Below, piece after piece: positions 1 to 6,173 of a stretch of DNA of 13,117 nucleotides. The translations under genes and the position numbers were made by a program. A model generated the notes under the pieces. It did no database searches. It was given only the letters and a program-made list of their open reading frames with translations, and was not told where the DNA came from. This DNA comes from a bacterium (GTDB taxonomy: Bacteria > Chloroflexota > Dormibacteria > UBA8260 > Bog-877), in the NCBI GenBank assembly GCA_021817025.1, contig JAKAWF010000077.1, positions 1 to 13,117 on the forward strand, read 5' to 3'. Every line of letters starts with the position of its first letter. Within the stretch, counting starts at the first letter, position 1.

Positions 1-48
1 GGTGTCCGGGGGCGATTATAGGCGTTTTGGTATGCTCACCGAGTTCGG

Positions 49-125
49 CGGGGAGTGGCGCAGATGGTTAGCGCACCAGTCTGGGGGACTGGGGGTCGCA
101 GGTTCGAGTCCTGTCTCCCCGACCA
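49..125 (+). tRNA. tRNA-Pro, anticodon GGG
   Basis: A full cloverleaf can be folded by eye. The acceptor CGGGGAG (49-55) pairs with CTCCCCG (115-121). The D arm is GCGC (58-61) with GCGC (71-74). The anticodon stem is CCAGT (76-80) with ACTGG (88-92), its loop is CTGGGGG and the anticodon GGG is at 83-85. The T arm is GCAGG (98-102) with CCTGT (110-114) and loop TTCGAGT. CCA is encoded at 123-125. A -10-like TATGCT lies at 31-36, but I see no convincing -35. The gene is the integration target: everything from the anticodon loop to CCA is duplicated at 12894-12938, so the 3' part here was supplied by the element and keeps the tRNA functional. Confidence 0.95.
81..125 (+). repeat. attL core: 3' part of tRNA-Pro
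   Basis: These 45 bases run from the first base of the anticodon loop to the end of CCA. They are identical to 12894-12938, and identity stops sharply on both sides (T80 versus A12893, A126 versus C12939). Tyrosine integrases of actinobacterial elements commonly use tRNA 3' ends as attB. The strand crossover probably lies in or near the anticodon loop, but it cannot be placed exactly because the copies are identical. Confidence 0.93.
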
Positions 126-136
126 ATCTCACTTCA

Positions 137-153
137 GCCCGAGTTCAGCGGGC
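137..153 (+). terminator. Possible tRNA terminator hairpin
   Basis: GCCCG (137-141) pairs with CGGGC (149-153) around a 7-base loop, followed by a T-rich tract (CTCTTGTCTCT). It sits 12 bases after the tRNA and belongs to the element, so after integration the element would supply the terminator for the host tRNA. The stem is short, so confidence is limited. Confidence 0.35.
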
Positions 154-162
154 ACTCTTGTC

Positions 163-214
163 TCTGACGTGTAAGGCGCTGTAAACCCACTTGTAATCTG
201 ACGTGCCTGGCGCT
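163..214 (+). repeat. Imperfect 18-bp direct repeats beside attL
   Basis: TCTGACGTGTAAGGCGCT (163-180) and TCTGACGTGCCTGGCGCT (197-214) match at 15 of 18 positions and are offset by 34 bp, about three helical turns. Two further GGCGCT copies follow at 239-244 and 257-262. They lie between the att core and int and overlap the proposed int promoter. They could be arm-type integrase sites, excisionase sites or operators. Which one cannot be told from sequence alone. Confidence 0.5.
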
Positions 215-219
215 ACAGT
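191..219 (+). promoter_or_regulatory. Possible sigma-70-type promoter for int
   Basis: A -35-like TTGTAA (191-196) and a -10-like TACAGT (214-219) are separated by 17 bp, each matching four of six consensus bases. The predicted transcript would start near 226, about 50 bases before the int start codon. The second 18-bp direct repeat (197-214) fills the spacer, so a protein bound there would be expected to control integrase expression. Confidence 0.35.
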
Positions 220-277
220 GTAGCTAGATTCTGGAAAAGGCGCTGGAAGCGGCTCTGGCGCTCTATCGGAGGCGGAG

Positions 278-1228
278 ATGCCCAAGCTCGCGGTTGTTAA
301 GCCAGAGATCCCGACCGAAGTGGTGGCGCTGGCCGATGCCTACGTCGCCGATTGCCGGGCGCGCGGGCGGTCACTCCGGACCGTGGAGATGTACGACGCC
401 ACCCTCCGCCGCGTGTTCCTGCCTTGGTGTGCCCGGGAGGGCGTCACCTCCCCGGCGCAGCTGACCGCCCCGCTGGTGGGCCGCTTCACCACTCAGCTCC
501 TCGAGGAGGGCGGAGCCCGTGGGCCGCTGAGCCGGGCCACGGTACGGTCCTACGTTCGCACCACCCGGAGTTTCTTGTCCTGGGTAGGAGATCCCGATGG
601 CGGTGCAGCGGAGGTGGGCGCGAGTCCACGACTCCCGAAGGACAAGAAGAGGGTGATCGACGTGCTGTCCCGGGACGAGATTCAGCAGTTGGAGAACACC
701 GCCAAGACCGAGCGCGACAAGCTGATCGTGAGGGTCTTGGCCGACTGCGGCATCCGGCTCGGGGAGCTACTCGCCCTGCGCGTGGAGGACCTCCGGGAGC
801 CCCGGCGGGGCGAGTTCCTGCTCCGCGTGCTCGGCAAGGGTGACGTGGAACGGCTGGTGCCAGTCTCACCGGGCCTCTACCGGCGCCTGCGGCGCCACAT
901 TGCGGGGATGCGGGCGGAGGGGCGGGACGAGCTCTTCGTGGCCCTACGCAAGCGGCCGGACGGGCGGTACGCCCCGCTGACCAAGTCGGGCGTGGAGCAG
1001 GCGGTGCGGATCCTGGGCCGGGAGGCCGGACTGGAGAAGCGAGTTCATCCTCATCTGTTCCGGCACAGCTTCGCGACCGAATGGCTCCGCCGGGGCGGCA
1101 ACATCATCAGCCTCCAGCGCATCCTCGGCCACGCGGACCTGGCGATGATCCAGAGCACCTACTCCCACCTCAGCACCAGCGACGACTACGCGGCGGCGAT
1201 GGCGGTCCTGCTAGGGAAGGACGGGTGA
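278..1228 (+). CDS. int: Tyrosine recombinase (site-specific integrase)
   Basis: This 316-aa protein should catalyse integration and excision at tRNA-Pro by recombination between attP and attB. Residues about 10-105 resemble the N-terminal SAM-like core-binding domain of XerC/D-type recombinases. The catalytic domain follows from about 125. Visible catalytic residues are R160 (GIRLGE), K187 (LGKGD), H259 and R262 (HLFRH), H285 (LGH) and the nucleophile Y295 (STYSHL), so all six are present. The length is normal for the family. The ATG at 278 is preceded by GGAGG at 268-272 with a 5-base gap. The gene lies next to attL and points inward, the usual arrangement for tRNA-targeting elements. Its stop overlaps the next gene (GTGA, 1225-1228), so the peptidase is probably translationally coupled to it. 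I see no obvious excisionase gene nearby. Confidence 0.96.
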   Translation: MPKLAVVKPEIPTEVVALADAYVADCRARGRSLRTVEMYDATLRRVFLPWCAREGVTSPAQLTAPLVGRFTTQLLEEGGARGPLSRATVRSYVRTTRSFLSWVGDPDGGAAEVGASPRLPKDKKRVIDVLSRDEIQQLENTAKTERDKLIVRVLADCGIRLGELLALRVEDLREPRRGEFLLRVLGKGDVERLVPVSPGLYRRLRRHIAGMRAEGRDELFVALRKRPDGRYAPLTKSGVEQAVRILGREAGLEKRVHPHLFRHSFATEWLRRGGNIISLQRILGHADLAMIQSTYSHLSTSDDYAAAMAVLLGKDG

Positions 1229-1806
1229 GCAAGGACCTCGGCCCGGCTGGTGCATCCGGTGGTCCAGCCGCCGCCAGCGCCCGCCGCAAGGCCGTAGCGC
1301 ACCATGAGGCGGGCCACGCGGTCGCGGCCTTCTACTTCGACCACGCCATTGAGTCCGTGACTATCAAACCTGGAGAGGACTTCGCGGGGAGCAGCATTTC
1401 ATCTCCCGACTTCGGACGGGGCTTCGACCCCGAAGTGGACGTCGATGCAGCGCAGTACGTGAAGATGCTGGAAGACATCGTCGTTTGCTTCGCAGGGCAT
1501 GAGGCAGAGGCCGCCTATCGCGGCCGCCGGAACTGGCATGGCAGCACTACCGATTTCGGGATCGCGGCCGACCTCGCCCTCTACCTTTCTCGGGGGTCAG
1601 AGGAGGCCTCTGCACTGTTGAGGTGGCGGAAGTTGGTAGCCCGGGGCTTGGTGAAGGCGCACACGCGAGAGATTGCCGCCGTCGCCAGCGCGCTGCTGGC
1701 GCAAGGGACACTCGCGGGCGATGACGTGCGCGAGACCATCCGGATCGCGCTGGGGATCCCGGCCCTGGAGGAGCTGCCGTCGCCGTCGGGCGGGACCACG
1801 CAGTGA
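1225..1806 (+). CDS. Stand-alone FtsH-type (M41) zinc metallopeptidase
   Basis: This 193-aa protein carries the zinc-peptidase motif HEAGH at residues 27-31. A segment AGHEAEAAYRG (90-100) resembles the FtsH AGRAAEE region, and STTDF (107-111) offers D110 as a probable third zinc ligand, matching the Asp that follows the catalytic helix in FtsH. It therefore looks like the M41 peptidase domain alone. FtsH itself has two N-terminal membrane segments and an AAA+ unfoldase, and none of these is present. The GTG start at 1225 overlaps the int stop and is chosen because the frame upstream only shadows int. Without an unfoldase it would probably cut a native or unfolded partner, possibly a repressor or phage protein. 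That role is inference. It is likely coexpressed with int and the following gene. Confidence 0.8.
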   Translation: MSKDLGPAGASGGPAAASARRKAVAHHEAGHAVAAFYFDHAIESVTIKPGEDFAGSSISSPDFGRGFDPEVDVDAAQYVKMLEDIVVCFAGHEAEAAYRGRRNWHGSTTDFGIAADLALYLSRGSEEASALLRWRKLVARGLVKAHTREIAAVASALLAQGTLAGDDVRETIRIALGIPALEELPSPSGGTTQ

Positions 1807-2456
1807 CTTTTGCCCTTCTCTCCGTGCCCTACACCCGACTGCCGGCTCGCGACTGGTCGACGGTCGAGGTGCTGGAAGAGCACCCCGAGGTCGAGGGCGC
1901 ACTGATCGCCGCCTTGCGCCTGAGCGCCGGGATTGACCCAGACCTCCTCGTACTAGGGTCTCGTGGATCGACGCGGGGCATGTGGGCCCCAGTCGCCGAG
2001 GGGCGGCACCTGGTGGCGTGGGCTCGGCTGGAGGGCCTCGGGACACCCCGGGTCCGCTGGGACAAGTCGGGGGAGCGCCTTCTTTGCGGGTGGTCAACCT
2101 GCGGCGGCACGCTCGCCCACCTGGTTCGCGGGGATGCCTACCTGGTGGAGACCCTGGTCCGTGCCCGCCCGCAGGACCAGCGAGACGGCCTGCCGACCTG
2201 GAGGGTGCGGGGAACAGCTCGCCGGAGTAGGACTCGCCCGACCCTCGACGTGCCCATCCGAGGCCGACAGCAGCGGGCGATGGCGACTGGGCCCGCGCCT
2301 CAAGGGATCGTGGCCAACTTCGTCCACTCGCACGAGGCGGAGGTGGTCCTGGTCGAGTGCTCCGAATGCTCGCCGGCGGTCGGTCGGCCACGCGTTAGCA
2401 TCCTGGTGCCAAGACTCCACCTGGTGAGACTTGACAGGCGGTTCGCGCCGAACTAA
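1803..2456 (+). CDS. Unknown protein with two separated cysteine pairs
   Basis: The 217-aa product begins at GTG 1803, which overlaps the peptidase stop by 4 bp. I do not recognise the family with certainty. Residues 18-110 look like a compact globular domain. It contains C95-x4-C100 followed by GG, and a second pair C186-x2-C189 lies near the C-terminus, so a split zinc ribbon is possible. The middle (about 130-165) is rich in arginine and probably flexible. There is no signal peptide or membrane segment, so it is probably cytoplasmic. Its place after int and the peptidase suggests a job in integration, excision or induction control, but nothing in the sequence proves this. Its reading frame is open to the stop and codon use resembles that of int. 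Confidence 0.7.
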   Translation: MTFALLSVPYTRLPARDWSTVEVLEEHPEVEGALIAALRLSAGIDPDLLVLGSRGSTRGMWAPVAEGRHLVAWARLEGLGTPRVRWDKSGERLLCGWSTCGGTLAHLVRGDAYLVETLVRARPQDQRDGLPTWRVRGTARRSRTRPTLDVPIRGRQQRAMATGPAPQGIVANFVHSHEAEVVLVECSECSPAVGRPRVSILVPRLHLVRLDRRFAPN

Positions 2457-2471
2457 CATTCGGATAAGGAT

Positions 2472-2511
2472 CGGACGGCTAGTCGGGCTGAAACCCGCGA
2501 AGAGCTGTCCG
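2472..2511 (+). terminator. Stem-loop after the int operon
   Basis: CGGACGGCT (2472-2480) can pair with AGCTGTCCG (2503-2511), nine pairs including one G-U, and encloses a smaller CGGG/CCCG hairpin (2484-2487 with 2494-2497). It starts 16 bases after the stop codon at 2454-2456. There is no U run, so this would be a GC-rich terminator of the kind seen in actinobacteria or a structured leader for the xre transcript. The rest of 2457-2620 holds a small CCACC/GGTGG hairpin (2552-2566) and no convincing gene. Confidence 0.35.
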
Positions 2512-2620
2512 GGGCGTTAAGCGGCCGTTGCGCGGCGCTGGCTGACCGTCGCCACCACGAAGGTGGGGCCGGAGGCGAGGGTGCTGTCGTGGCCGAAAAC
2601 AGACCTCTGGATGCTCTCAG

Positions 2621-2917
2621 GTGAGGGCCGCGCTCGATACTGTCGGCCTCCGCCGAGAACTAGCTCGACGGGGCATGACCCAAGCTGAGCTGGCACGCGC
2701 CGCCGGCGTCTCGGAGCCGACTTTAAGCCATGCCGCTACGGGTCGGTCCATCAGCTACCTCACGATCAGGAAGCTAGCTCGCGCCCTCGCCTTGACTCCC
2801 GTTATGCCTGGGGCCGACGGCATTCTCGGGGTGTATGAAAACGCCGCCTCAGGGAGCCAACCCCGGGCGGCGCTAGCCGAGCGGGAGGGCACTCTCGATG
2901 CCACTCCAGTCAGCTAG
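2621..2917 (+). CDS. Xre-family helix-turn-helix regulator
   Basis: This 98-aa protein has a Cro/CI-type helix-turn-helix over residues about 8-58. MTQAELARAAGV forms helix 2 and the turn, SEPTLSHAATG the recognition helix, and TIRKLARAL the closing helix. The remaining C-terminal 40 residues are low in structure and have no peptidase or oligomerisation domain that I recognise. It is the only clear DNA-binding regulator in the element, so it is the best candidate for the repressor or activator of the replication operon it heads. The GTG start lacks a good Shine-Dalgarno sequence, which suggests weak or leaderless translation. Leu35 uses the rare codon TTA (2723-2725). If the host is Streptomyces this would make expression depend on the bldA tRNA. 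Confidence 0.8.
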   Translation: MRAALDTVGLRRELARRGMTQAELARAAGVSEPTLSHAATGRSISYLTIRKLARALALTPVMPGADGILGVYENAASGSQPRAALAEREGTLDATPVS

Positions 2918-3218
2918 TAACCCTAACACCGACGACGAGGATCTGACCCCGGGGTCGGTACCCCGCGCCTTCTACGTGGACCCGATCATGGCTGAGTTGA
3001 CCCGTACGGGCGCCAGCGGTTGGCGTCTAGCCGCTGGCACCGGCTGGCGCGAGATGTTCAAAGGCAAAGACTTCGAGCACGCGGACGCCATCGAGCTCGA
3101 TCGTGAGGACTGGGCGGCCCTTATCCGCCGCGGGCCGGAGCTGCTGCGCCTCTTGGCGACTGTGCCCGACGGCGCCGGGGACGAAGCAGTGGCCGACGCC
3201 TTGGGGTTCTGGGAATGA
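2898..3218 (+). CDS. Small protein of unknown function
   Basis: The 106-aa product starts at ATG 2898, inside the last 20 bases of xre, with GGAGG at 2884-2888 as a well-placed ribosome site. The first 20 residues are acidic and probably disordered. The rest is probably alpha-helical, with a tryptophan-rich middle (W42, W50, W72) and an acidic tail. No signal peptide, membrane segment or known motif is visible. It overlaps the next gene by ATGA (3215-3218), placing it in the replication operon. Small proteins in this position in satellites and plasmids may be replication accessory factors or regulators, but I cannot assign one. Confidence 0.7.
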   Translation: MPLQSASNPNTDDEDLTPGSVPRAFYVDPIMAELTRTGASGWRLAAGTGWREMFKGKDFEHADAIELDREDWAALIRRGPELLRLLATVPDGAGDEAVADALGFWE

Positions 3219-3430
3219 CCGCCGAACAAATCCTCGCTCATCTGCGTGAGCTGAAGATCGAGGCGGTGGTGACTGCGGACGACCACCTGCTGGTACACCC
3301 AGGCAGCCGCCTCCCCCGCTGGCTCTTCGTCGAGATGGTGCTCGCCAAGGCCGAGCTGAAGAGGCTGGTAATGGCGCGGCAGACCGCTGTCCCTCTCCAC
3401 GCTGTGGACGAGCAGGGGGTGGTCTCGTGA
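3215..3430 (+). CDS. TubC N-terminal docking domain-like small protein
   Basis: This 71-aa protein resembles the TubC N-terminal docking fold: an N-terminal helix (MTAEQILAHLREL), a beta hairpin around residues 16-30 and a C-terminal helix pair with AKAELKRL. The fold was described from tubulysin NRPS docking, but stand-alone copies also occur near primases in phages and plasmids. Here no NRPS is present, so a protein-protein adaptor in the replisome is more likely. It aligns without gaps to the first 52 residues of the protein at 5595-6173, with 17 identities by my count, so the two are probably paralogous domains flanking the primase gene. It is coupled to both neighbours by 4-bp overlaps. 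Family assignment is by memory of the pattern, not by a search. Confidence 0.65.
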   Translation: MTAEQILAHLRELKIEAVVTADDHLLVHPGSRLPRWLFVEMVLAKAELKRLVMARQTAVPLHAVDEQGVVS

Positions 3431-5598
3431 CCCGGCTCCGTGACCAGATTCCAGCCGAGCTTCGGGCCCTCGATCAGTGGGTCACGTGGAAGCGCGAGGT
3501 CCGCGAAGGTAAGGCCACGAAGGTGCCCTACACAACGGACGGCACTCGCCGCGCCTCCTGCGACGACCCATCCACCTGGGGGGCCTTCGCGGAGGCTGCC
3601 AAGTCGCTGACCGAGGGCCGCGTTTCCGGGACGGGCTTCCAGGTGTCCGCCGGCCAGAGCTACGTCGGCGCGGACCTCGACCACTGCCGCAACTCCACCA
3701 CCGGAGAGATCGAGCCCTGGGCCCAGCGCGTCATCGACCTGCTCGACTCCTACTCCGAGATCTCGCCGAGCCAGGAGGGCGTCCGAATCTTCCTCAAGGC
3801 CGCCAAGCCGGGCCCACGATGCCGCAAAGGCAACATCGAGATCTACGACCGCTCCCGGTTTCTGACCGTCACCGGCCAGCACCTGCCGGGCACTCCCGCC
3901 ACCATCGAGGAGCGGCAAGAGGAGCTGGAGCGTCTGTACTGGGAACTCTTCCCGGAGAGGCCCCACACCAACGCCACCGCTCCCCGATCTACCTCCGGCC
4001 TCACCGCCTGGGAGGTGATCGGCCTGGCGAGCAAAGCCAAGAACTCGTCCAAGTTCGAGGCCCTGATGCGGGGCGACACCTCGGCTTTCGGGGGAGACGA
4101 TTCGGCGGCAGACCTGGCTCTCTGCAGCCTGGTGGCCTTCTACAGCCAGGACCCATCGGTGGTCGATGCGGTGATCCGGCAATCGGGACTCTACCGCGAG
4201 AAGTGGGACCGTGCCGACTACCGAGACCGGACCATCGGAGCCGCCCTGGAAAGGGTGACCGAGAGCTACACCCCGGCGCAGACTCCCACGAACGGAACGC
4301 CAGACCGTCATGCCGCGAAACCACCGGTTTCCGGGCTGCTGGTGGAGTTCAGCGGGTCAGAGCTGGCCGCGATGACCGAGGACGACCTCCAGATGCTCTG
4401 GTTGCCCATGCTGGGCCTGGACGGCTGGTTCGTCGAGAAGTGGTCGCACCTGCTGAGCGGCTATCCCCGCGCGGGCAAGACTGAGTTGATCGTCCGCCTG
4501 ATCCGCGGCTGGCTGCACGCCGGGCAGCGGGTCCTGGTCCTCAGCGAGGAGCCCCGCACCATGTGGGCCCTGCGGCTGCGGGGCCTTGGTGGGGACTGGT
4601 CCGGCCTCCAGGTCGTCTGTGCGCTGGGCGTGGATCCCGAGCTGCTGATGGAGCGGGCGGTCGCGGGCTCGGAGGAGATCGTCATTGTGGACACCCTCCG
4701 CAACCTCCTCCAGCTCCAGGACGAGCGGGATAACTCCGAGGTGGCCCGGGTGGTCAACCCCTGGGCCGCTGCGATGCGCCAGGCCGACAAGACCCTGGTG
4801 ATGGCCCACCACCAGCGGAAGGGCGGCGGCGACCACGGGGAGGCCATCAGCGGGGCCCACGCCCTGCTGGGGGCCTTCGACATCGCCATCGAGCTGAAGT
4901 TCGACACCGTGGACCACCCCGATCGCCGCGTCCTGGCGAGCCACCCACGGCTCATCGACCGCCAAGAGGTGGTCTACGAGAAGCGCGGCCTGGAGTTCGT
5001 CGTCCTTGGCGAGCCTGGCGAGGTCAACCTGAACGAGCTGTCCCGGCTCGCCCTGGAGGTGCTCTCCACCACCCCGCAAACCACCCAGGAGGTCCACCAG
5101 GCCCTGGACGAGCCAAGGCCGGGACTCACCGCCGTGAAGGGCGCCCTCCGACAGCTTGCCCTGTCTGGCAGCGTCCGCCGCGACCCCGACATCAGCATCA
5201 AGACGGTGCGCGGCAAGACCGTCCGGTGGACCCTCAGCCCCCTCGCCCTGGCCCAACCTGGCGAACCTGGCGGCAACCTGGCGGCTGAGCCGCGCCAGGT
5301 TGGGACCCCCGAAAAGCAACCTGGCGGACCCCCCCCTAAGGACCCCCCCCGTCAGGTGAGGTTGGAACAGCCGAAACCTCAACCTGGCGGCAACCTGGCG
5401 GCTGGCGGTACTCCTGACGGAGCGCCAGCCCGCCAGGTGGCCTTGACTGCTGGCTCTCTCGTGGAGAGGCAACGGACGGGCGAACCACACGGACGAGAGC
5501 AGGGTGGGGACGCGCGCGCCGCGCAGGTAGCGCCCATCCCGGCGTCCGTCGGACCCGCTGCCCATGTAGACGCGACTACGCCAGAGGCCGCGCTGTGA
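3427..5598 (+). CDS. Primase-polymerase / RepA-like helicase replication protein
   Basis: This 723-aa protein probably primes and unwinds element DNA. Residues 1-175 look like a PrimPol domain: GADLD with D83 and D85, SPSQEGVRI (113-121) and IEIYDRSRF (137-145). Residues about 190-280 match the helical module that often follows such primases, ending in KWDRADYRDRTIGAA. Residues 320-520 form a RecA-like hexameric helicase domain (RepA/AAA_25 type): Walker A GYPRAGKT (345-352), Walker B IVIVD (418-422) and a conserved HHQRKGGG (461-468). A winged-helix-like segment covers about 537-603. The last 120 residues are Pro/Gly/Gln-rich and unstructured, and their DNA holds the CAACCTGGCG array. The GTG start overlaps the preceding stop (GTGA). 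Phage satellites and plasmids commonly fuse primase with helicase in this way. Confidence 0.88.
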   Translation: MTRLRDQIPAELRALDQWVTWKREVREGKATKVPYTTDGTRRASCDDPSTWGAFAEAAKSLTEGRVSGTGFQVSAGQSYVGADLDHCRNSTTGEIEPWAQRVIDLLDSYSEISPSQEGVRIFLKAAKPGPRCRKGNIEIYDRSRFLTVTGQHLPGTPATIEERQEELERLYWELFPERPHTNATAPRSTSGLTAWEVIGLASKAKNSSKFEALMRGDTSAFGGDDSAADLALCSLVAFYSQDPSVVDAVIRQSGLYREKWDRADYRDRTIGAALERVTESYTPAQTPTNGTPDRHAAKPPVSGLLVEFSGSELAAMTEDDLQMLWLPMLGLDGWFVEKWSHLLSGYPRAGKTELIVRLIRGWLHAGQRVLVLSEEPRTMWALRLRGLGGDWSGLQVVCALGVDPELLMERAVAGSEEIVIVDTLRNLLQLQDERDNSEVARVVNPWAAAMRQADKTLVMAHHQRKGGGDHGEAISGAHALLGAFDIAIELKFDTVDHPDRRVLASHPRLIDRQEVVYEKRGLEFVVLGEPGEVNLNELSRLALEVLSTTPQTTQEVHQALDEPRPGLTAVKGALRQLALSGSVRRDPDISIKTVRGKTVRWTLSPLALAQPGEPGGNLAAEPRQVGTPEKQPGGPPPKDPPRQVRLEQPKPQPGGNLAAGGTPDGAPARQVALTAGSLVERQRTGEPHGREQGGDARAAQVAPIPASVGPAAHVDATTPEAAL
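5254..5440. repeat. Iteron-like array, candidate replication origin
   Basis: The motif CAACCTGGCG occurs directly at 5254, 5274, 5317, 5380 and 5391, with GAACCTGGCG at 5263. It occurs inverted at 5293-5302 and, with one mismatch, at 5431-5440. Copies 5274-5283 and 5293-5302 form a perfect 10-bp palindrome around 9 bases. The copies are read in different codon phases (CAA-CCT-GGC in some, AAC-CTG-GCG in others) and on both strands, so selection appears to act on DNA rather than on the peptide. Known satellite and plasmid replicons often place iterons bound by the initiator within or beside the rep gene. C tracts at 5306-5310, 5329-5336 and 5343-5350 lie within the array. An AT-rich unwinding element is not apparent. 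Confidence 0.75.
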
Positions 5599-6173
5599 CC
5601 CCCGCAGAGATGCTCGACCGCCTGGCCGAGCTGGGAGTTAACGCGCGGCTGGCGGAGCCGGGCCAGATCATGGTTTCGCCGCTAGAGCGCATCCCCGGTG
5701 ATCTGCTGCCAGAGCTGAAGGCGGCCAAGCCGGACCTCTGCAAGCTGATCGAGGCGAGGATCGCCGAGAGAGCCCAGGCGGCGGCAGACGCCTTCGAGGG
5801 TCTGGCCGTGAAGTACCACTCCCTTCCCGTGCCCCGGTGCTCCACCGCGCCCCGGGAAGCCGCCGAGCTGGAGGCGCTCATCGCCACCTCGGTCTCCTAC
5901 GCTGCCCCGGAGCCGTTCGAGGAAGCGCTGGCCGCGTTCGTCGCCGTGGTGGAGGGCCACTTCGCCCACCACCTGCTGGACGTGTGCCAGACAGCCGGGA
6001 TCGAGCTGGAGGCGGTAAAGGCCGAGGACGGCGAGGCGGTCCTCCGCGCTCGCCCCGCCGAGGGCCACCCGGTGCCAGCTGGCCTAGGTCGCGCCTTGCG
6101 GGTGCTCCGAGCCCCGGTGATCGCCCAGCTCCCGCCGGCCGGTCAGGCGACCCACCGGAGGGCTCACAGATGA
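5595..6173 (+). CDS. TubC docking-like domain plus unknown C-terminal region
   Basis: The 192-aa product starts at GTG 5595, overlapping the primase stop by 4 bp. Residues 1-54 form a TubC-docking-like domain (MTPAEMLDRLAELGV, then AAKPDLCKLIEARI) related to the small protein encoded at 3215-3430. Residues 55-150 are mainly helical, with an HFAHHLLDVC segment around residues 121-130. The tail is basic and probably flexible. No enzyme motif is visible. Two docking-like domains on either side of a primase/helicase suggest that they bind it or each other and help assemble the initiation complex, though this is inference. The gene ends in an ATGA overlap with the resolvase gene. Confidence 0.7.
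   Translation: MTPAEMLDRLAELGVNARLAEPGQIMVSPLERIPGDLLPELKAAKPDLCKLIEARIAERAQAAADAFEGLAVKYHSLPVPRCSTAPREAAELEALIATSVSYAAPEPFEEALAAFVAVVEGHFAHHLLDVCQTAGIELEAVKAEDGEAVLRARPAEGHPVPAGLGRALRVLRAPVIAQLPPAGQATHRRAHR

Noticed and set aside
3238..4311. Minus-strand open frame of 357 aa
   Set aside because: It is antisense to the TubC-like gene and primase domain. Composition and lack of motifs mark it as a shadow.
5254..5440. CRISPR-like array
   Set aside because: Repeats are only about 10 bases, spacing is irregular with some copies abutting, both orientations occur, and no cas gene is present. Iterons explain it better.
4357..5565. Minus-strand open frame of 402 aa
   Set aside because: It lies antisense to the helicase domain of the replication gene, which has clear Walker motifs, so it is a shadow frame.
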